Source of the DNA: Myxococcota bacterium
GTDB taxonomy: Bacteria > Myxococcota_A > UBA9160 > UBA4427
Assembly: GCA_041389495.1 (NCBI GenBank)
Contig: JAWKRT010000001.1
Coordinates: 930,001-994,000 of the forward strand
Reading direction: 5' to 3'
DNA: 64,000 nt
A program made the position numbers and the translations under genes. Positions within the stretch are counted from its first letter, which is position 1, and every line of letters starts with the position of its first letter. The notes under the pieces are model-generated. The model was not told the origin of the DNA. It saw only the letters and a list, made by a program, of their open reading frames with translations, and made no database searches. This document shows positions 40,057 to 50,745 of this stretch, in pieces.

Positions 40057-40216
40057 CGGGGGTCTCCTTCCTGCACGGATGTGGAGCCCGCCGCGCGGGC
40101 GGGCTCGACGGGCTCGTGTCGATCGGTCGCCCGGCCGCCGCCGTGCGGCCGGCGCCGCGGGCCATGGAGTGCAACGCCGCTTCGCGCGTCGGAGTCACGC
40201 GGCCGGGCGCGCCCGC

Positions 40217-40750
40217 CTACTCGTAGCGAACTCCGGCGTGCTCCACGTAGCCTTCGTCGTGCGAGCCGGCGGGGTCGCGATGCGTCCAGTGCAGCACGCC
40301 GCCGCGCTCGTTCCACTCGTACTGGCCGCGCACGCGCACGCGGTCGCCCGGCGCGAGCGGCACGCGCGGCGCGAGGTCGATGTTGTGCGCCACGAGCAGC
40401 GTCCGCCCGCCCGCGAGCTCGATCAGGAAGCGCTGGTGACGCGAGCCGTCCTCGTCGTCGCGCAGCGTCTTCGCGACGCGTGCGTCGACGGCCACCATCA
40501 AGCCCGAGCGCCGTTCGCGGAACGCCTCCTCGATGCGCGCATCGTCCCGCCCGGCGCGCTCCGGCGCGCTGCCGTCCCGCGCCGTCGGCGCAGCCGGGGC
40601 CGGCGACGCCGAGCGCGGGAGCGGCGCGGTCGCGGGCTCCTCGCGGGCGTCGTCCGGTGCGAGCTCGAACGCGAGCGCGGCGAGCAGCGCGAGCGCCGCG
40701 CCCGCGATCGTCGTCCGCTTCGCGCCCCGACGTCGCGGCCGCGCGCTCAC
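40217..40750 (-). CDS. DUF3465 secreted/anchored protein
   Basis: The protein has 177 aa. The GTG start at 40750 forms a GTGA overlap with the stop of the HerA-like ATPase gene. An N-terminal hydrophobic segment (TTIAGAALALLAALAFELA) acts as signal or anchor, followed by an Ala/Pro linker. The DUF3465 domain occupies residues about 75-177: HQRFLIELAGGRTLLVAHNIDLAPRVPL and YEWNERGGVLHWTHRDPAGSHDEGY. This is an OB-like beta fold of unknown function that sits outside the inner membrane. Coupling to a cytoplasmic ATPase gene is unexplained. Confidence 0.9.
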   Translation of the reverse strand: MSARPRRRGAKRTTIAGAALALLAALAFELAPDDAREEPATAPLPRSASPAPAAPTARDGSAPERAGRDDARIEEAFRERRSGLMVAVDARVAKTLRDDEDGSRHQRFLIELAGGRTLLVAHNIDLAPRVPLAPGDRVRVRGQYEWNERGGVLHWTHRDPAGSHDEGYVEHAGVRYE

Positions 40751-43236
40751 GCGCGTGCCGGCGCGGCCGGAGTCTCGAACGCCGGCGTGGCGATGCCCGT
40801 CGCGTCGACGCGCCACGGCGTCCAGACGAGCAGGAGCTCCTCGATCGCGACGTCGGACTTGCGCGGCGCGATGCGCAGCTCCTCGACGTCGAGGTCGTCC
40901 GCGGCGATCGGCTCCTCGAGCGCCGCCACCGCTTCCTGGAACTCGGTCTCGAGGTCGCGCAGCTCGTCGCGCAGCGCGTCCGCGCGGTCCTCGGCGCGCG
41001 CGATGTCTCCCCTGTCGCGCGCCGCGCGGCTCGCGCCGCGCGCGACCGACGCCGCGCGCCCGACGTTCGTCGCGCTCCCGAGCTTGCGACCGAAGAGCGC
41101 ACCGACGAGCGTCGTGCCGGCGGTGATCCACGTCGAGCGCTTGCTGTCCTCGTACTGCTCCTTCTCGACCTCGACGCGCTGCTCGGCGCGAGCGATGCGG
41201 TCCTGCACGCGCGCGAGCTTCGGCGCGAAGCGCGCGCGCAGCTTCTCGACCTCGAGGTCGCGCTGCTCGCGCACGAGGCCGCGGAGGCGGCCGCGGAAGT
41301 CGTCGAGGGTCTCGCCCGGCTCCGAGACGGCCCGGGGCTTCGCGCACTTCCACAGCACGAGCGGGTGCTCGCGGTAGAGCTGCGTCGCGAGCTGCTTGCC
41401 CCAGCTCGCATAGCTTCGCGCGCGCGCGGCGTCGGGGGGGAGCGGGGCGAACGCCGCGCCGTCGACGGGCGCGGCCGCGAGCTCGGGCAGCGCGCGTCCG
41501 AGCGGCGCCGCCTCGGCCCACGGCGCGACCGACGTGTCGTCGTCGAGCGGCGCGAGCAGTGCGAGCTCGCGCCAGAGGTCGATGCCCGCGCTCGCGTTCG
41601 CGTGGCGGAGCGCCGCGCGCGCGGCGAGTGCGGGCCGGTAGACGAGCCGCTCGTGCGCGGCCGGCGGACGCGTCACCGGAAGGAAGGCCTCGCGCACTTC
41701 GGGCGGGAGCACGGGGCGCGCTTCGGCCTGCTGCGAGGCGGCCGGCGCGCGCGCCGCCGATGCGACGGAGGCCTCGGCCGCCGCGGGTGCGCGCGCGGGC
41801 CGGGTCTCGCCGGACCGGTCCGCGCCGCCGCCGTCGCCCGCGAGCCGCTTGATCTGGTCGCGCGCGAGCGGGCCGGCGAGGTACGACATCGCCCAGCGCG
41901 TCTCGAACACGACCGGCCCGTCGTCGTGCACGTTGTTCATCACGAACACCCGGCTGCCGAGGCCGGCGAGCGTCCGCTCCATGCGCGCGCGGTCGAAGCC
42001 GCCGCTCGCGGTCGCCGCCGCGCCCTCGAGCCCCTCGAGCACGCGCTGCTTGTCGCGCTCGGCCTGCAGCCGCCCGAGGAACCACGTGCCCGTGTTGCCG
42101 AGCCCCTTGTAGTCGAGGTCGACGGGATTCTGCGTGGAGAGCACGCACCCGAGGCCGTAGGCGCGCGCCTGCTTGAGCAGCGTGAGCATCGGCGTCTTCG
42201 AGGGCGGGTTCGCGGTCGGCGGGAAGTAGCCGAACACCTCGTCCATGTAGAGGATGGCGCGCAGCGAGGAGCTTCCGGGCTGCGCGCGCATCCACGCGAC
42301 GACCTCGGTGAGCAGCAGCGTCACGAAGAACATGCGCTCGCTCTCGGAGAGGTGGGAGAGCGACAGCACCGAGAGGCGCGGCCTGCCGCCTTCGCCGTAG
42401 AGCAGGCGCGCGACGTCGAGCGGCTCGCCCTGCGTCCAGGCGTCGAAGCCCGGCGACGCGAGCAGGTTGTTGAGCGTCATCGCGAGCTCGAAGCGGTCGG
42501 CGGGCGGGTAGAAGGAGTCGAGCTCGAGCACGCCGACGCGCTGCACGGGCGGGCTCTGGATCTGCGCGATGAGCGTCGGCAGGTCGAGGTCGCGCCCCGC
42601 CGTCCACGCGTGCTGCAGCAGCGTCGAGAGCAGGATGTGCTCGCGGCTGCGGAGCGGGTCGGCGTCGACGCCGAGCAGGCCCAGCAGGCTCGCAGCGGCG
42701 GCGCCGATGCGCTCCCGCAGCGCGTCGGCGTCGTCCATCACGGCCGGGCCGGGCGCGGCGAGCGAGCGCAGCACGGCGATCGGCCGGCCCGCGGTGCTCC
42801 CCGGCGTGTAGATCGCGCGCTCGCACGCGTCGACATAACGTCGGATCCGCTCGGGCGGCTGGTCCCAGCGCGCGAGCCCGTCGCGCCACAGCTCGGCGGT
42901 CGCCTTCGCGTGCTCGTCGGCCGTGCGGCCCTTGCGCGCGGCCTCGGCCTCGTCGATCCACGGCCGGAAGTCGCCCGGCGCGAGGTCGGGGAACGCGAGC
43001 AGCATGTTGCCGAGGTCGCCCTTCGGGTCGATCGCGATCACGGGGATGCCGTCGATCAGCGCCTCCTCGAGCAGGTCGATGCCGAGGCCCGTCTTGCCGC
43101 TGCCGGTCATCCCGATGATCACGGCGTGCGTCGTCAGGTCCTTCGCGTCGTAGAGGAGCGTCTCGCTCGTCGTCTCGCCGGTCGCGAGGTCGTGCACGCG
43201 GCCGAGGTAGAACGCGCCGAGCTTCTCGTAGTCCAC
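40747..43236 (-). CDS. HerA-like ATPase (DUF853/DUF87 type)
   Basis: The protein has 829 aa. The GTG start at 43236 follows GGAGG at 9 nt. Walker A is GMTGSGKT (42-49) and Walker B is AILYMDEVFGYFPP, followed by the sensor STQNPVDLDYKGLGN. This is the HerA/VirD4-like hexameric pumping ATPase core. From residue about 480 comes an Ala/Pro linker, and residues about 610-760 form a coiled coil (VRDLEVEKLR..., RIARAEQRVEVEKEQYEDSKRS). A hydrophobic GTTLVGALFG segment interrupts it. Function is unknown; no NurA nuclease or defence gene is adjacent, so a HerA-NurA role is not supported. Confidence 0.88.
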   Translation of the reverse strand: MDYEKLGAFYLGRVHDLATGETTSETLLYDAKDLTTHAVIIGMTGSGKTGLGIDLLEEALIDGIPVIAIDPKGDLGNMLLAFPDLAPGDFRPWIDEAEAARKGRTADEHAKATAELWRDGLARWDQPPERIRRYVDACERAIYTPGSTAGRPIAVLRSLAAPGPAVMDDADALRERIGAAAASLLGLLGVDADPLRSREHILLSTLLQHAWTAGRDLDLPTLIAQIQSPPVQRVGVLELDSFYPPADRFELAMTLNNLLASPGFDAWTQGEPLDVARLLYGEGGRPRLSVLSLSHLSESERMFFVTLLLTEVVAWMRAQPGSSSLRAILYMDEVFGYFPPTANPPSKTPMLTLLKQARAYGLGCVLSTQNPVDLDYKGLGNTGTWFLGRLQAERDKQRVLEGLEGAAATASGGFDRARMERTLAGLGSRVFVMNNVHDDGPVVFETRWAMSYLAGPLARDQIKRLAGDGGGADRSGETRPARAPAAAEASVASAARAPAASQQAEARPVLPPEVREAFLPVTRPPAAHERLVYRPALAARAALRHANASAGIDLWRELALLAPLDDDTSVAPWAEAAPLGRALPELAAAPVDGAAFAPLPPDAARARSYASWGKQLATQLYREHPLVLWKCAKPRAVSEPGETLDDFRGRLRGLVREQRDLEVEKLRARFAPKLARVQDRIARAEQRVEVEKEQYEDSKRSTWITAGTTLVGALFGRKLGSATNVGRAASVARGASRAARDRGDIARAEDRADALRDELRDLETEFQEAVAALEEPIAADDLDVEELRIAPRKSDVAIEELLLVWTPWRVDATGIATPAFETPAAPARA

Positions 43237-43292
43237 GGTCGTGCCTCCGGTCGGGTCGGGGTCGGGGTGGATCGGGGAGCGCTCGCGCCGCG

Positions 43293-44072
43293 TCAGTCGC
43301 CGTCGACGAGCGCGAGCAGCGCGTCGCAGAGGGCGGGGCTGCCGAGCACGAGGCCGAGCTTGCCGCTCGGGAGCGTGCGCGCGTGGCAGACGCCGCCGGC
43401 CTCGGGCACGAGCACCTGCGTCGCCGCGACGTCCCACGGGTTCAGGTCGACGTCGACCATCGCGTCGACGCCGCCGCCGAGCACGAGCGCGTGGCCGAAC
43501 GCGTCGGTGTAGCCGCGCAGCATGCGCAGGCGCGCGGCCATGCGCTCGAACGCCGGTCGCATGCCGGCCGCGTCGAAGCAGAACGGATCGCCGTGCGAGA
43601 CGATCGCGCTCGCGAGGTCGCTCCGCTGCGAGACCCGCACGGGTGCGCCGTTGCGTCGGCAGCCTCCGCCCTTCCAGCCGACGTAGCGCTCGTCGAGCGC
43701 GGGGAGGTCGATCAGCCCGACGAGCGGCTCGCCGTCGACGACGAGTGCGACGAGCGTCGAGAAGAGCGGGATGCCGCGTGCGTAGGCGATCGTCCCGTCG
43801 ATCGGGTCGACGACCCAGGTCGGGCGCGCGTCGTCGCGCTCGCCGCCGTACTCCTCGCCGAGGATCGCGTGGTCGGGAAAGGCGTCGGCGATCGCGGCGC
43901 GGATCGCGCGCTCGGCGGCGCGGTCGGCCTCGGTCACCGGAGAGCCGTCGCGCTTCGTCTCCACCGCGACGTCGCGGAAGCGCGGGAGCGTCTCGCGCCG
44001 CGCGAGGTCGGCGGCGTGGGCCGCGACGGCCGCGGCGCGTTCGAGGTCGAGGGGGGCCACGGCGCGGAGCAT
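43293..44072 (-). CDS. Inositol monophosphatase-family phosphatase, histidinol-phosphatase-like
   Basis: The protein has 259 aa from the ATG at 44072; a start 25 codons upstream is in frame but adds an Arg/Ala-rich stretch. Metal-site motifs are complete: GEEYGG (first Glu), WVVDPIDGTIAYARGIPLF (D-P-I-D-G-T) and NPWDVAATQVLVPEAGG (second Asp). The sequence resembles HisN-type histidinol-phosphate phosphatases within the IMPase family more than SuhB. It is 56 bp upstream of the HerA-like ATPase on the same strand and may be co-transcribed. Substrate uncertain. Confidence 0.9.
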   Translation of the reverse strand: MLRAVAPLDLERAAAVAAHAADLARRETLPRFRDVAVETKRDGSPVTEADRAAERAIRAAIADAFPDHAILGEEYGGERDDARPTWVVDPIDGTIAYARGIPLFSTLVALVVDGEPLVGLIDLPALDERYVGWKGGGCRRNGAPVRVSQRSDLASAIVSHGDPFCFDAAGMRPAFERMAARLRMLRGYTDAFGHALVLGGGVDAMVDVDLNPWDVAATQVLVPEAGGVCHARTLPSGKLGLVLGSPALCDALLALVDGD

Positions 44073-44154
44073 ACGCGACGCCGCGCGCGCGCTGCGCGCG
44101 TCCTGCGCATCGCCGCGGTGCGGCGGCGCGCGCGCCGCGGTGCGCATCGCCGCT

Positions 44155-44198
44155 CCGATCGCGCTCCGATCGCGCGCGGATCGCGCGCCGATCGCGTC
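44155..44198. repeat. Four tandem 11-bp repeats
   Basis: CCGATCGCGCT, CCGATCGCGCG, CGGATCGCGCG and CCGATCGCGTC follow one another without gaps, each containing GATCGCG. They lie in the 238-bp divergent gap, 113 bp before the ATG at 44311. The 11-bp spacing places each copy on the same face of the helix, as with clustered protein sites; slippage is an equal explanation. Confidence 0.5.
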
Positions 44199-44310
44199 GA
44201 GCGCGCGTCGATGGCGCGCCGCCCGCGGTTCGGGCGGCGCGCGCGTTCAGCCGTGGCGCCGTCGCACCGATCCGCCCGCGCGAGCCGCCGGCGCGGCCGG
44301 AGCCCCGAGC

Positions 44311-45183
44311 ATGAACGCCTCCGCTTCCTCCGCCGCGCGCGCGGCCACCTCCCCGGCCGCCGCGTCCGGCGCGGCCTCCCTCGCGCTCGCCGTCGCGATC
44401 GCGCTCGCCGTCGGCGGGCCGGCGGGCGCCGAGACCCCGCTCGCGGCGTCGGGCGGCGAGGCCTGGATGCCCGTCGACGTCGGCCTCTACAAGCGCTTCG
44501 TCCACCGACAGGACCGCGACTACACGACCGGCGGCATGTCGCTCGGCGTCGATCGCATGGTCGGAACGCGCGAGGAGCGCGTGGTCGCGGCCGGCGCCGA
44601 CGCGGGCGACGCCGCGGCCGAGATCCGCATCTCGACGGAGCTCCGCGGCGACGAGTCGCAGGTGTCGCGCGAGACGAAGCGCGTGTTCGTGTCGCCCACG
44701 TCGAGCGCCTACGTCGTGCACGGCTGGGACGCGGTCGCGGACGGCGAGCAGTACCGGCTTCGCTATCCGAGGCCCGCCGTCGTGCTCGACGAGAAGGCCG
44801 CGGTCGGGAAGCGCTGGCACGTGAGCAGCGAGAGCGTGGGCGGCCTCGCGGGCGAGACGTGGGGCGAGGTCGTCGGCCTGCAGGACGCGCGCACGCCGGC
44901 GGGCCGCTTCGAGAAGTGCCTGGTCGTTCGCTACACCGGAACCGTCACGGGCGAGATCGAGATCCCGGGCGCGGGCCGCATGCAGGTCACCGACGGCGAG
45001 GTCGTGGTCACGGAATGGCACGCGAGGGGCATCGGGCTCGTGCTGTCGCAGGAGCGGCTGCGCGAGACGCTCGTCGGCGAGGGCGGCGTCGAGCTCGTCG
45101 CGTCGATGGAGTCGGAGACGTCGCTCGCGGAGTGGCGCCGCGAGGGGGCCGGGGCGCGCGGCCCGGCTCGCGCGGCCGACTGA
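44311..45183 (+). CDS. Secreted protein of unknown function
   Basis: The protein has 290 aa with an ATG start at 44311. A signal peptide (SLALAVAIALAVGGPAGAE) precedes a beta-rich mature domain: YLxRP-type polar strands, RKRVFVSPTSSAYVVHGWDAVADGEQYRLRYP-like region (about 130-165), AVGKRWHVSSESVGG and AGRFEKCLVVRYTGTVTG...GRMQVTDGEVVVTEWHARGIGLV. The layout (strand pairs, a final WxARGIGLV) resembles DUF3108-like periplasmic proteins but no family is assigned. It is followed 28 bp later by an alpha/beta hydrolase gene. Confidence 0.75.
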   Translation: MNASASSAARAATSPAAASGAASLALAVAIALAVGGPAGAETPLAASGGEAWMPVDVGLYKRFVHRQDRDYTTGGMSLGVDRMVGTREERVVAAGADAGDAAAEIRISTELRGDESQVSRETKRVFVSPTSSAYVVHGWDAVADGEQYRLRYPRPAVVLDEKAAVGKRWHVSSESVGGLAGETWGEVVGLQDARTPAGRFEKCLVVRYTGTVTGEIEIPGAGRMQVTDGEVVVTEWHARGIGLVLSQERLRETLVGEGGVELVASMESETSLAEWRREGAGARGPARAAD

Positions 45184-45211
45184 AGGCGCGCGGCGCGCGC
45201 CGCGGCACGGC

Positions 45212-46009
45212 GTGACCGCCGCGCTCCACACCGACGTCGCGGGGCCGGAGGGCGCGCCGCTCGTCGTCCTCCACCACGGCTTCGCGGGCAGCGCGCGCAA
45301 CTGGCGCCCGCAGATGCGCGCGCTCCGCGCGCGGGCGCGCGTCGTCGCGTACGACGCGCGCGGGCACGCGCGCAGCGCGGCGCGCCTCGAGACCGCGCGC
45401 TTCGGGCTCGACGATTTCGCACGCGACCTGGGCGACGTCGCCGACGCGCACGGCGGTGCCGCTGCGCGCTTCGTCGCGGGCGGCCTCTCGCTCGGCGCCG
45501 CCGTCGCCCTTCGCTTCGCGCTGCGCGACGTGTCGCGCGTGCGCGGGCTCGTGCTCGCCGCGCATCCGGCCGGTCGCGCGGGGCAGGGCGGCTTCGCCGC
45601 GCGCGCCGAGGCCTTCGCGGTCGCGCTCGAGCGCGAGGGGCTCGAGAAAGCGGGCGCGCGCTTCGTGTGGGGCCCCGACAGCGGCCTCGACCCGCAGGCG
45701 GCAGCGCTCGTCCGACGCGGCTTCCTCGAGCATCCGGCCGCCTCGCTCGCCGCGATCCTCCGCCAGGCGATCGCCGTCCTGCCGTCGCCGTCCGAGCTCG
45801 CAGGCGAGCTCGCGGCGCTGCGCGTCCCCGCGCTCGTCGTCGTGGGCACGCGCGACGCGGGCTCGCTCGAACCCTGCCGCGAGCTCGCGCGCCTGCTGCC
45901 CGACGCGACGCTCGTCGAGGTGCCGGGCGCCGGTCACGTGGTGAACCTCGCGGCACCCGCGGCGTTCGACGCCGCGCTGCTCGCGTTCCTCGATCGCATC
46001 GATCGTTAG
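45212..46009 (+). CDS. Alpha/beta hydrolase
   Basis: The protein has 265 aa with a GTG start. The fold is clear: LVVLHHGFAGSARNW (oxyanion HG), DARGHARS, nucleophile elbow GGLSLGAA with Ser, VVVGTRDAG (acid) and VPGAGHVVNL (His). It looks like 3-oxoadipate enol-lactonase/esterase-type proteins, but substrate prediction from the core is unreliable. It is cytoplasmic with no signal. Probably transcribed with the preceding secreted protein gene. Confidence 0.88.
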   Translation: MTAALHTDVAGPEGAPLVVLHHGFAGSARNWRPQMRALRARARVVAYDARGHARSAARLETARFGLDDFARDLGDVADAHGGAAARFVAGGLSLGAAVALRFALRDVSRVRGLVLAAHPAGRAGQGGFAARAEAFAVALEREGLEKAGARFVWGPDSGLDPQAAALVRRGFLEHPAASLAAILRQAIAVLPSPSELAGELAALRVPALVVVGTRDAGSLEPCRELARLLPDATLVEVPGAGHVVNLAAPAAFDAALLAFLDRIDR

Positions 46010-46035
46010 GCGCGCGCGGTCGCGCGCACCGGGCG

Positions 46036-46365
46036 TCAGAGGCCGGCCGTCCCGTCCGCGAGCGCGCGCAGGCGCGCATAGGGATAGATGCCCGCGTCGT
46101 GGCCGTCGCTCCACGCGATCTGGATCGCATAGCGTCCGACCGCCTCGATGCGGAGCGGGTGGACGTCCTGCGGGACGCTCTCGGGGTCGAGGCGCAGCTC
46201 GCCCGTCCACTCGTCGACGCAGTGCGCGCAGCCGCACGCGAGACGCAGCTCGCGGACGTCGAGGAGGGAGCGCACGCCGTCGGCCCAGTCGACGGCGAGC
46301 GTCGCGGCGTCGTGCTGGCGGATCGCGCGCGGCGTCGTGCGCGGGTCGTCGGGCGGAGGCGGCAT
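46036..46365 (-). CDS. DUF971 (GBBH-like N-terminal) domain protein
   Basis: The protein has 109 aa with an ATG start at 46365. It is a single small domain: LAVDWADGVRSLLDVRELRLACGCAHCVDEWTGE and VHPLRIEAVGRYAIQIAWSDGHDAGIYPY. This matches DUF971, the domain found alone in bacteria and at the N-terminus of gamma-butyrobetaine hydroxylase. The C-x-C-x2-C cluster may bind Zn or Fe. A role in Fe-S or metal handling has been proposed for relatives, but none is shown here. It is divergent from the F420-type reductase gene across 91 bp. Confidence 0.9.
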   Translation of the reverse strand: MPPPPDDPRTTPRAIRQHDAATLAVDWADGVRSLLDVRELRLACGCAHCVDEWTGELRLDPESVPQDVHPLRIEAVGRYAIQIAWSDGHDAGIYPYARLRALADGTAGL

Positions 46366-46456
46366 CGCGCCGCGAGCATACCGGGCCGCCGCGCGCGTTC
46401 GCGCGCCGCGCGCGTCGTTCGACGGGCGCGGCGCGGCTGCTAGGCTGCGGCCCGCC

Positions 46457-47134
46457 ATGAACTCCGACGCAATCGCAATCCTCGGTGGAACGGGAGACCA
46501 GGGCCTCGGCCTGGCGCTCCGCTTCGCGAAGGCCGGACGCCCGGTCGTGATCGGCTCGCGCAAGGAAGAGCGCGCCGTGCAGGCGGCCGACGAGGTGCGC
46601 CAGGCGGTGCCGGGCGCCGACGTCACGGGCTTCGCGAACGAGGTGGCCTGCAAGCGGGCGCGGATCGTCATCCTCTCCGTTCCGTTCGAGCACATGGCGG
46701 GGACCACCAAGGGCATCAAGGGCGACCTCGAGGCCGGGCAGATCGTCGTGTCGATGGGCGTCCCGCTCGCCGCTGCGATCGGCGACGGGGCGATGCGGAC
46801 GATCGGCATCTGGCAGGGGTCGTGCGCGGAGCTCGTCGCGTCGCTCGTGCCGCCCGGCGTCGAGGTGGTCTCGGCCTTCCAGAACGTCTCGGCGCACCGG
46901 CTCCGCGAGCTCGACCACGAGGTCGAGTGCGACGTCGTGGTCTCGGGGGCGAAGGGGCCGCGCGAGGCCGTGATGGCGCTCTGTCCGCTGATCCCCGGCC
47001 TGCGCGCCGTCGACGGCGGGCCGCTCGCCAACGCGCGCATCGTCGAGGAGATGACGGCGCTCCTGATCGGGCTCAACATCCGGTACAAGCTGCCGGAGGG
47101 GATGGGCATCCGGTTCACCGGCCTCCCGGAGTAG
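46457..47134 (+). CDS. npdG: NADPH-dependent F420 reductase-like oxidoreductase
   Basis: The protein has 225 aa with an ATG start at 46457. The Rossmann start is IAILGGTGDQGLGLALRFAKAG, followed by VVIGSRKEERA with the Arg/Lys that selects NADPH phosphate; SVPFEHM, VVSMGVPL and VVSAFQNVSAH match the Fno/NpdG family, which moves hydride between NADPH and coenzyme F420. The length equals archaeal and actinobacterial Fno proteins. F420 biosynthesis genes (cofC-H) are not in this window. A related flavin-type function remains possible. Confidence 0.88.
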   Translation: MNSDAIAILGGTGDQGLGLALRFAKAGRPVVIGSRKEERAVQAADEVRQAVPGADVTGFANEVACKRARIVILSVPFEHMAGTTKGIKGDLEAGQIVVSMGVPLAAAIGDGAMRTIGIWQGSCAELVASLVPPGVEVVSAFQNVSAHRLRELDHEVECDVVVSGAKGPREAVMALCPLIPGLRAVDGGPLANARIVEEMTALLIGLNIRYKLPEGMGIRFTGLPE

Positions 47135-47201
47135 CCTGCGCGCCGCCCGATCGGGCATCTCTCCTGCAATTCCAGGGACTTGCGCAGCTCTCGTGCGCAT
47201 C

Positions 47202-47226
47202 GGTCGCGCCGCGGTGCGGCGCGGCC
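47202..47226 (+). terminator. GC-rich hairpin downstream of npdG
   Basis: An 11-bp stem (47202-47212 with 47216-47226, one G-U pair) and 3-nt loop begin 68 bp after the npdG stop. No T-run follows, so terminator activity is a guess based on position. Confidence 0.4.
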
Positions 47227-47343
47227 GGCGGCCGCCCCACCCCGTGCCCGCGCGCGCGTCCCGCGCAACTGCTCGAAACGCAAGGACTTGTGCCTCACGC
47301 GCGGGGGAGCCACGAGATTTTGTGTACTCCCCGGGAATTCTTC

Positions 47344-47372
47344 TTGACGCTCGTGGAGCGCCCAAGTACAAA
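47344..47372 (+). promoter_or_regulatory. Sigma70-type promoter for nrdJ leader
   Basis: -35 TTGACG (47344-47349), 17-bp spacer, -10 TACAAA (47367-47372). The predicted start is near 47380, giving an untranslated leader of about 405 nt to the nrdJ ATG. It is embedded in the most AT-rich patch of the region. Confidence 0.65.
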
Positions 47373-47379
47373 CGTCCGC

Positions 47380-47509
47380 TACGGGGATGTGATGTCCCTC
47401 CCGTGGCCTGGGGGGGTTCGCAACTAAGGCGGTTGCGGGGAGGGACGCGAGCCTGAGAAGGGACGGAGGACCCGACTCTTGCTCGGGGGCGCCGGGGAAA
47501 CCCGGCGCC
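47380..47509 (+). ncRNA. Structured leader RNA upstream of nrdJ (candidate cis-regulator)
   Basis: GTCCCTCCC (47394-47402) pairs with GGGAGGGAC (47438-47446); an inner CGCAAC/GTTGCG stem (47419-47424 with 47432-47437) sits above a one-sided 16-nt bulge. GGGGA at 47383-47387 can alternatively pair with TCCCT at 47395-47399, which excludes the main stem. A small CCCGA/TCGGG stem follows, then a 9-bp GGCGCCGGG/CCCGGCGCC stem with a GAAA tetraloop (47488-47509), terminator-like but without a full T-run. Mutually exclusive helices before a GC stem suggest a switch. A conserved nrdJ-associated RNA motif has been described elsewhere; identity with it is untested. Confidence 0.5.
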
Positions 47510-47785
47510 TCTCTCGTCTCCGGATCTCGTGGCATTGCGGCGTCGTGGGACGGGTGAGCTCTACGCGCCGGCGGCACGGTCTTCGCCGGCACCTCGCAAG
47601 CATCGGGCCTCGGGCATCGGGGACGAGCAGCAGTGGAACAGCCATGGCGTCGGGCCGCACCCGACGCGGAACGGGCGACGCTGCGCAGTAGGGCGACGCG
47701 AACCACGGCTCGGCCCCGGCGCGGCGATGCGGCAGTGCGAAGCGGCAACCATCGAACCAATCGAGCGACCACACTGGGGGGGCAC

Positions 47786-50614
<2,829 letters not shown>

Positions 50615-50745
50615 GCGCGAGCCGCGTCACCATGCGGCGCGAACTAGCATCGAGTGCGAGCGCCCGCGGTCGAGTGGAGGCGCTCGCGGCACGGCTGAGG
50701 GCTTGATCATCGGGGGGTGAGAGAGCCCAGGGAGCACGAGGAATC

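Larger units (their letters stand above)
47135..47785. other. Long nrdJ upstream region with promoter and structured leader
   Basis: The 651-bp gap carries no convincing gene. In order it holds a U-less hairpin downstream of npdG (47202-47226), a sigma70 promoter (47344-47372), a structured RNA segment (47380-47509) and about 275 bp of untranslated leader before the nrdJ ATG. No cobalamin-riboswitch B12 box and no complete NrdR box were found. Confidence 0.7.

Noticed and set aside
40747..43236. HerA-NurA defence or recombination pair
   Set aside because: No NurA, Cap4, SIR2 or other effector gene is adjacent; the partner is a DUF3465 secreted protein.
47310..47340. NrdR box upstream of nrdJ
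   Set aside because: Only a half-like word (ttttgtgt) is present, with no symmetrical partner and no second box at the expected spacing.
47380..47509. 6S RNA, SRP RNA or tRNA in the nrdJ leader
   Set aside because: No GGAAGCAG-type SRP loop, no cloverleaf with GTTCGA arm and no 6S-like closing stem with central bubble could be drawn.
47135..47785. Cobalamin riboswitch upstream of nrdJ
   Set aside because: A CGCAACTG word at about 47270 recalls part of the B12 box, but the GCCAGGAGACCTGCC-type core and the surrounding conserved helices are absent.
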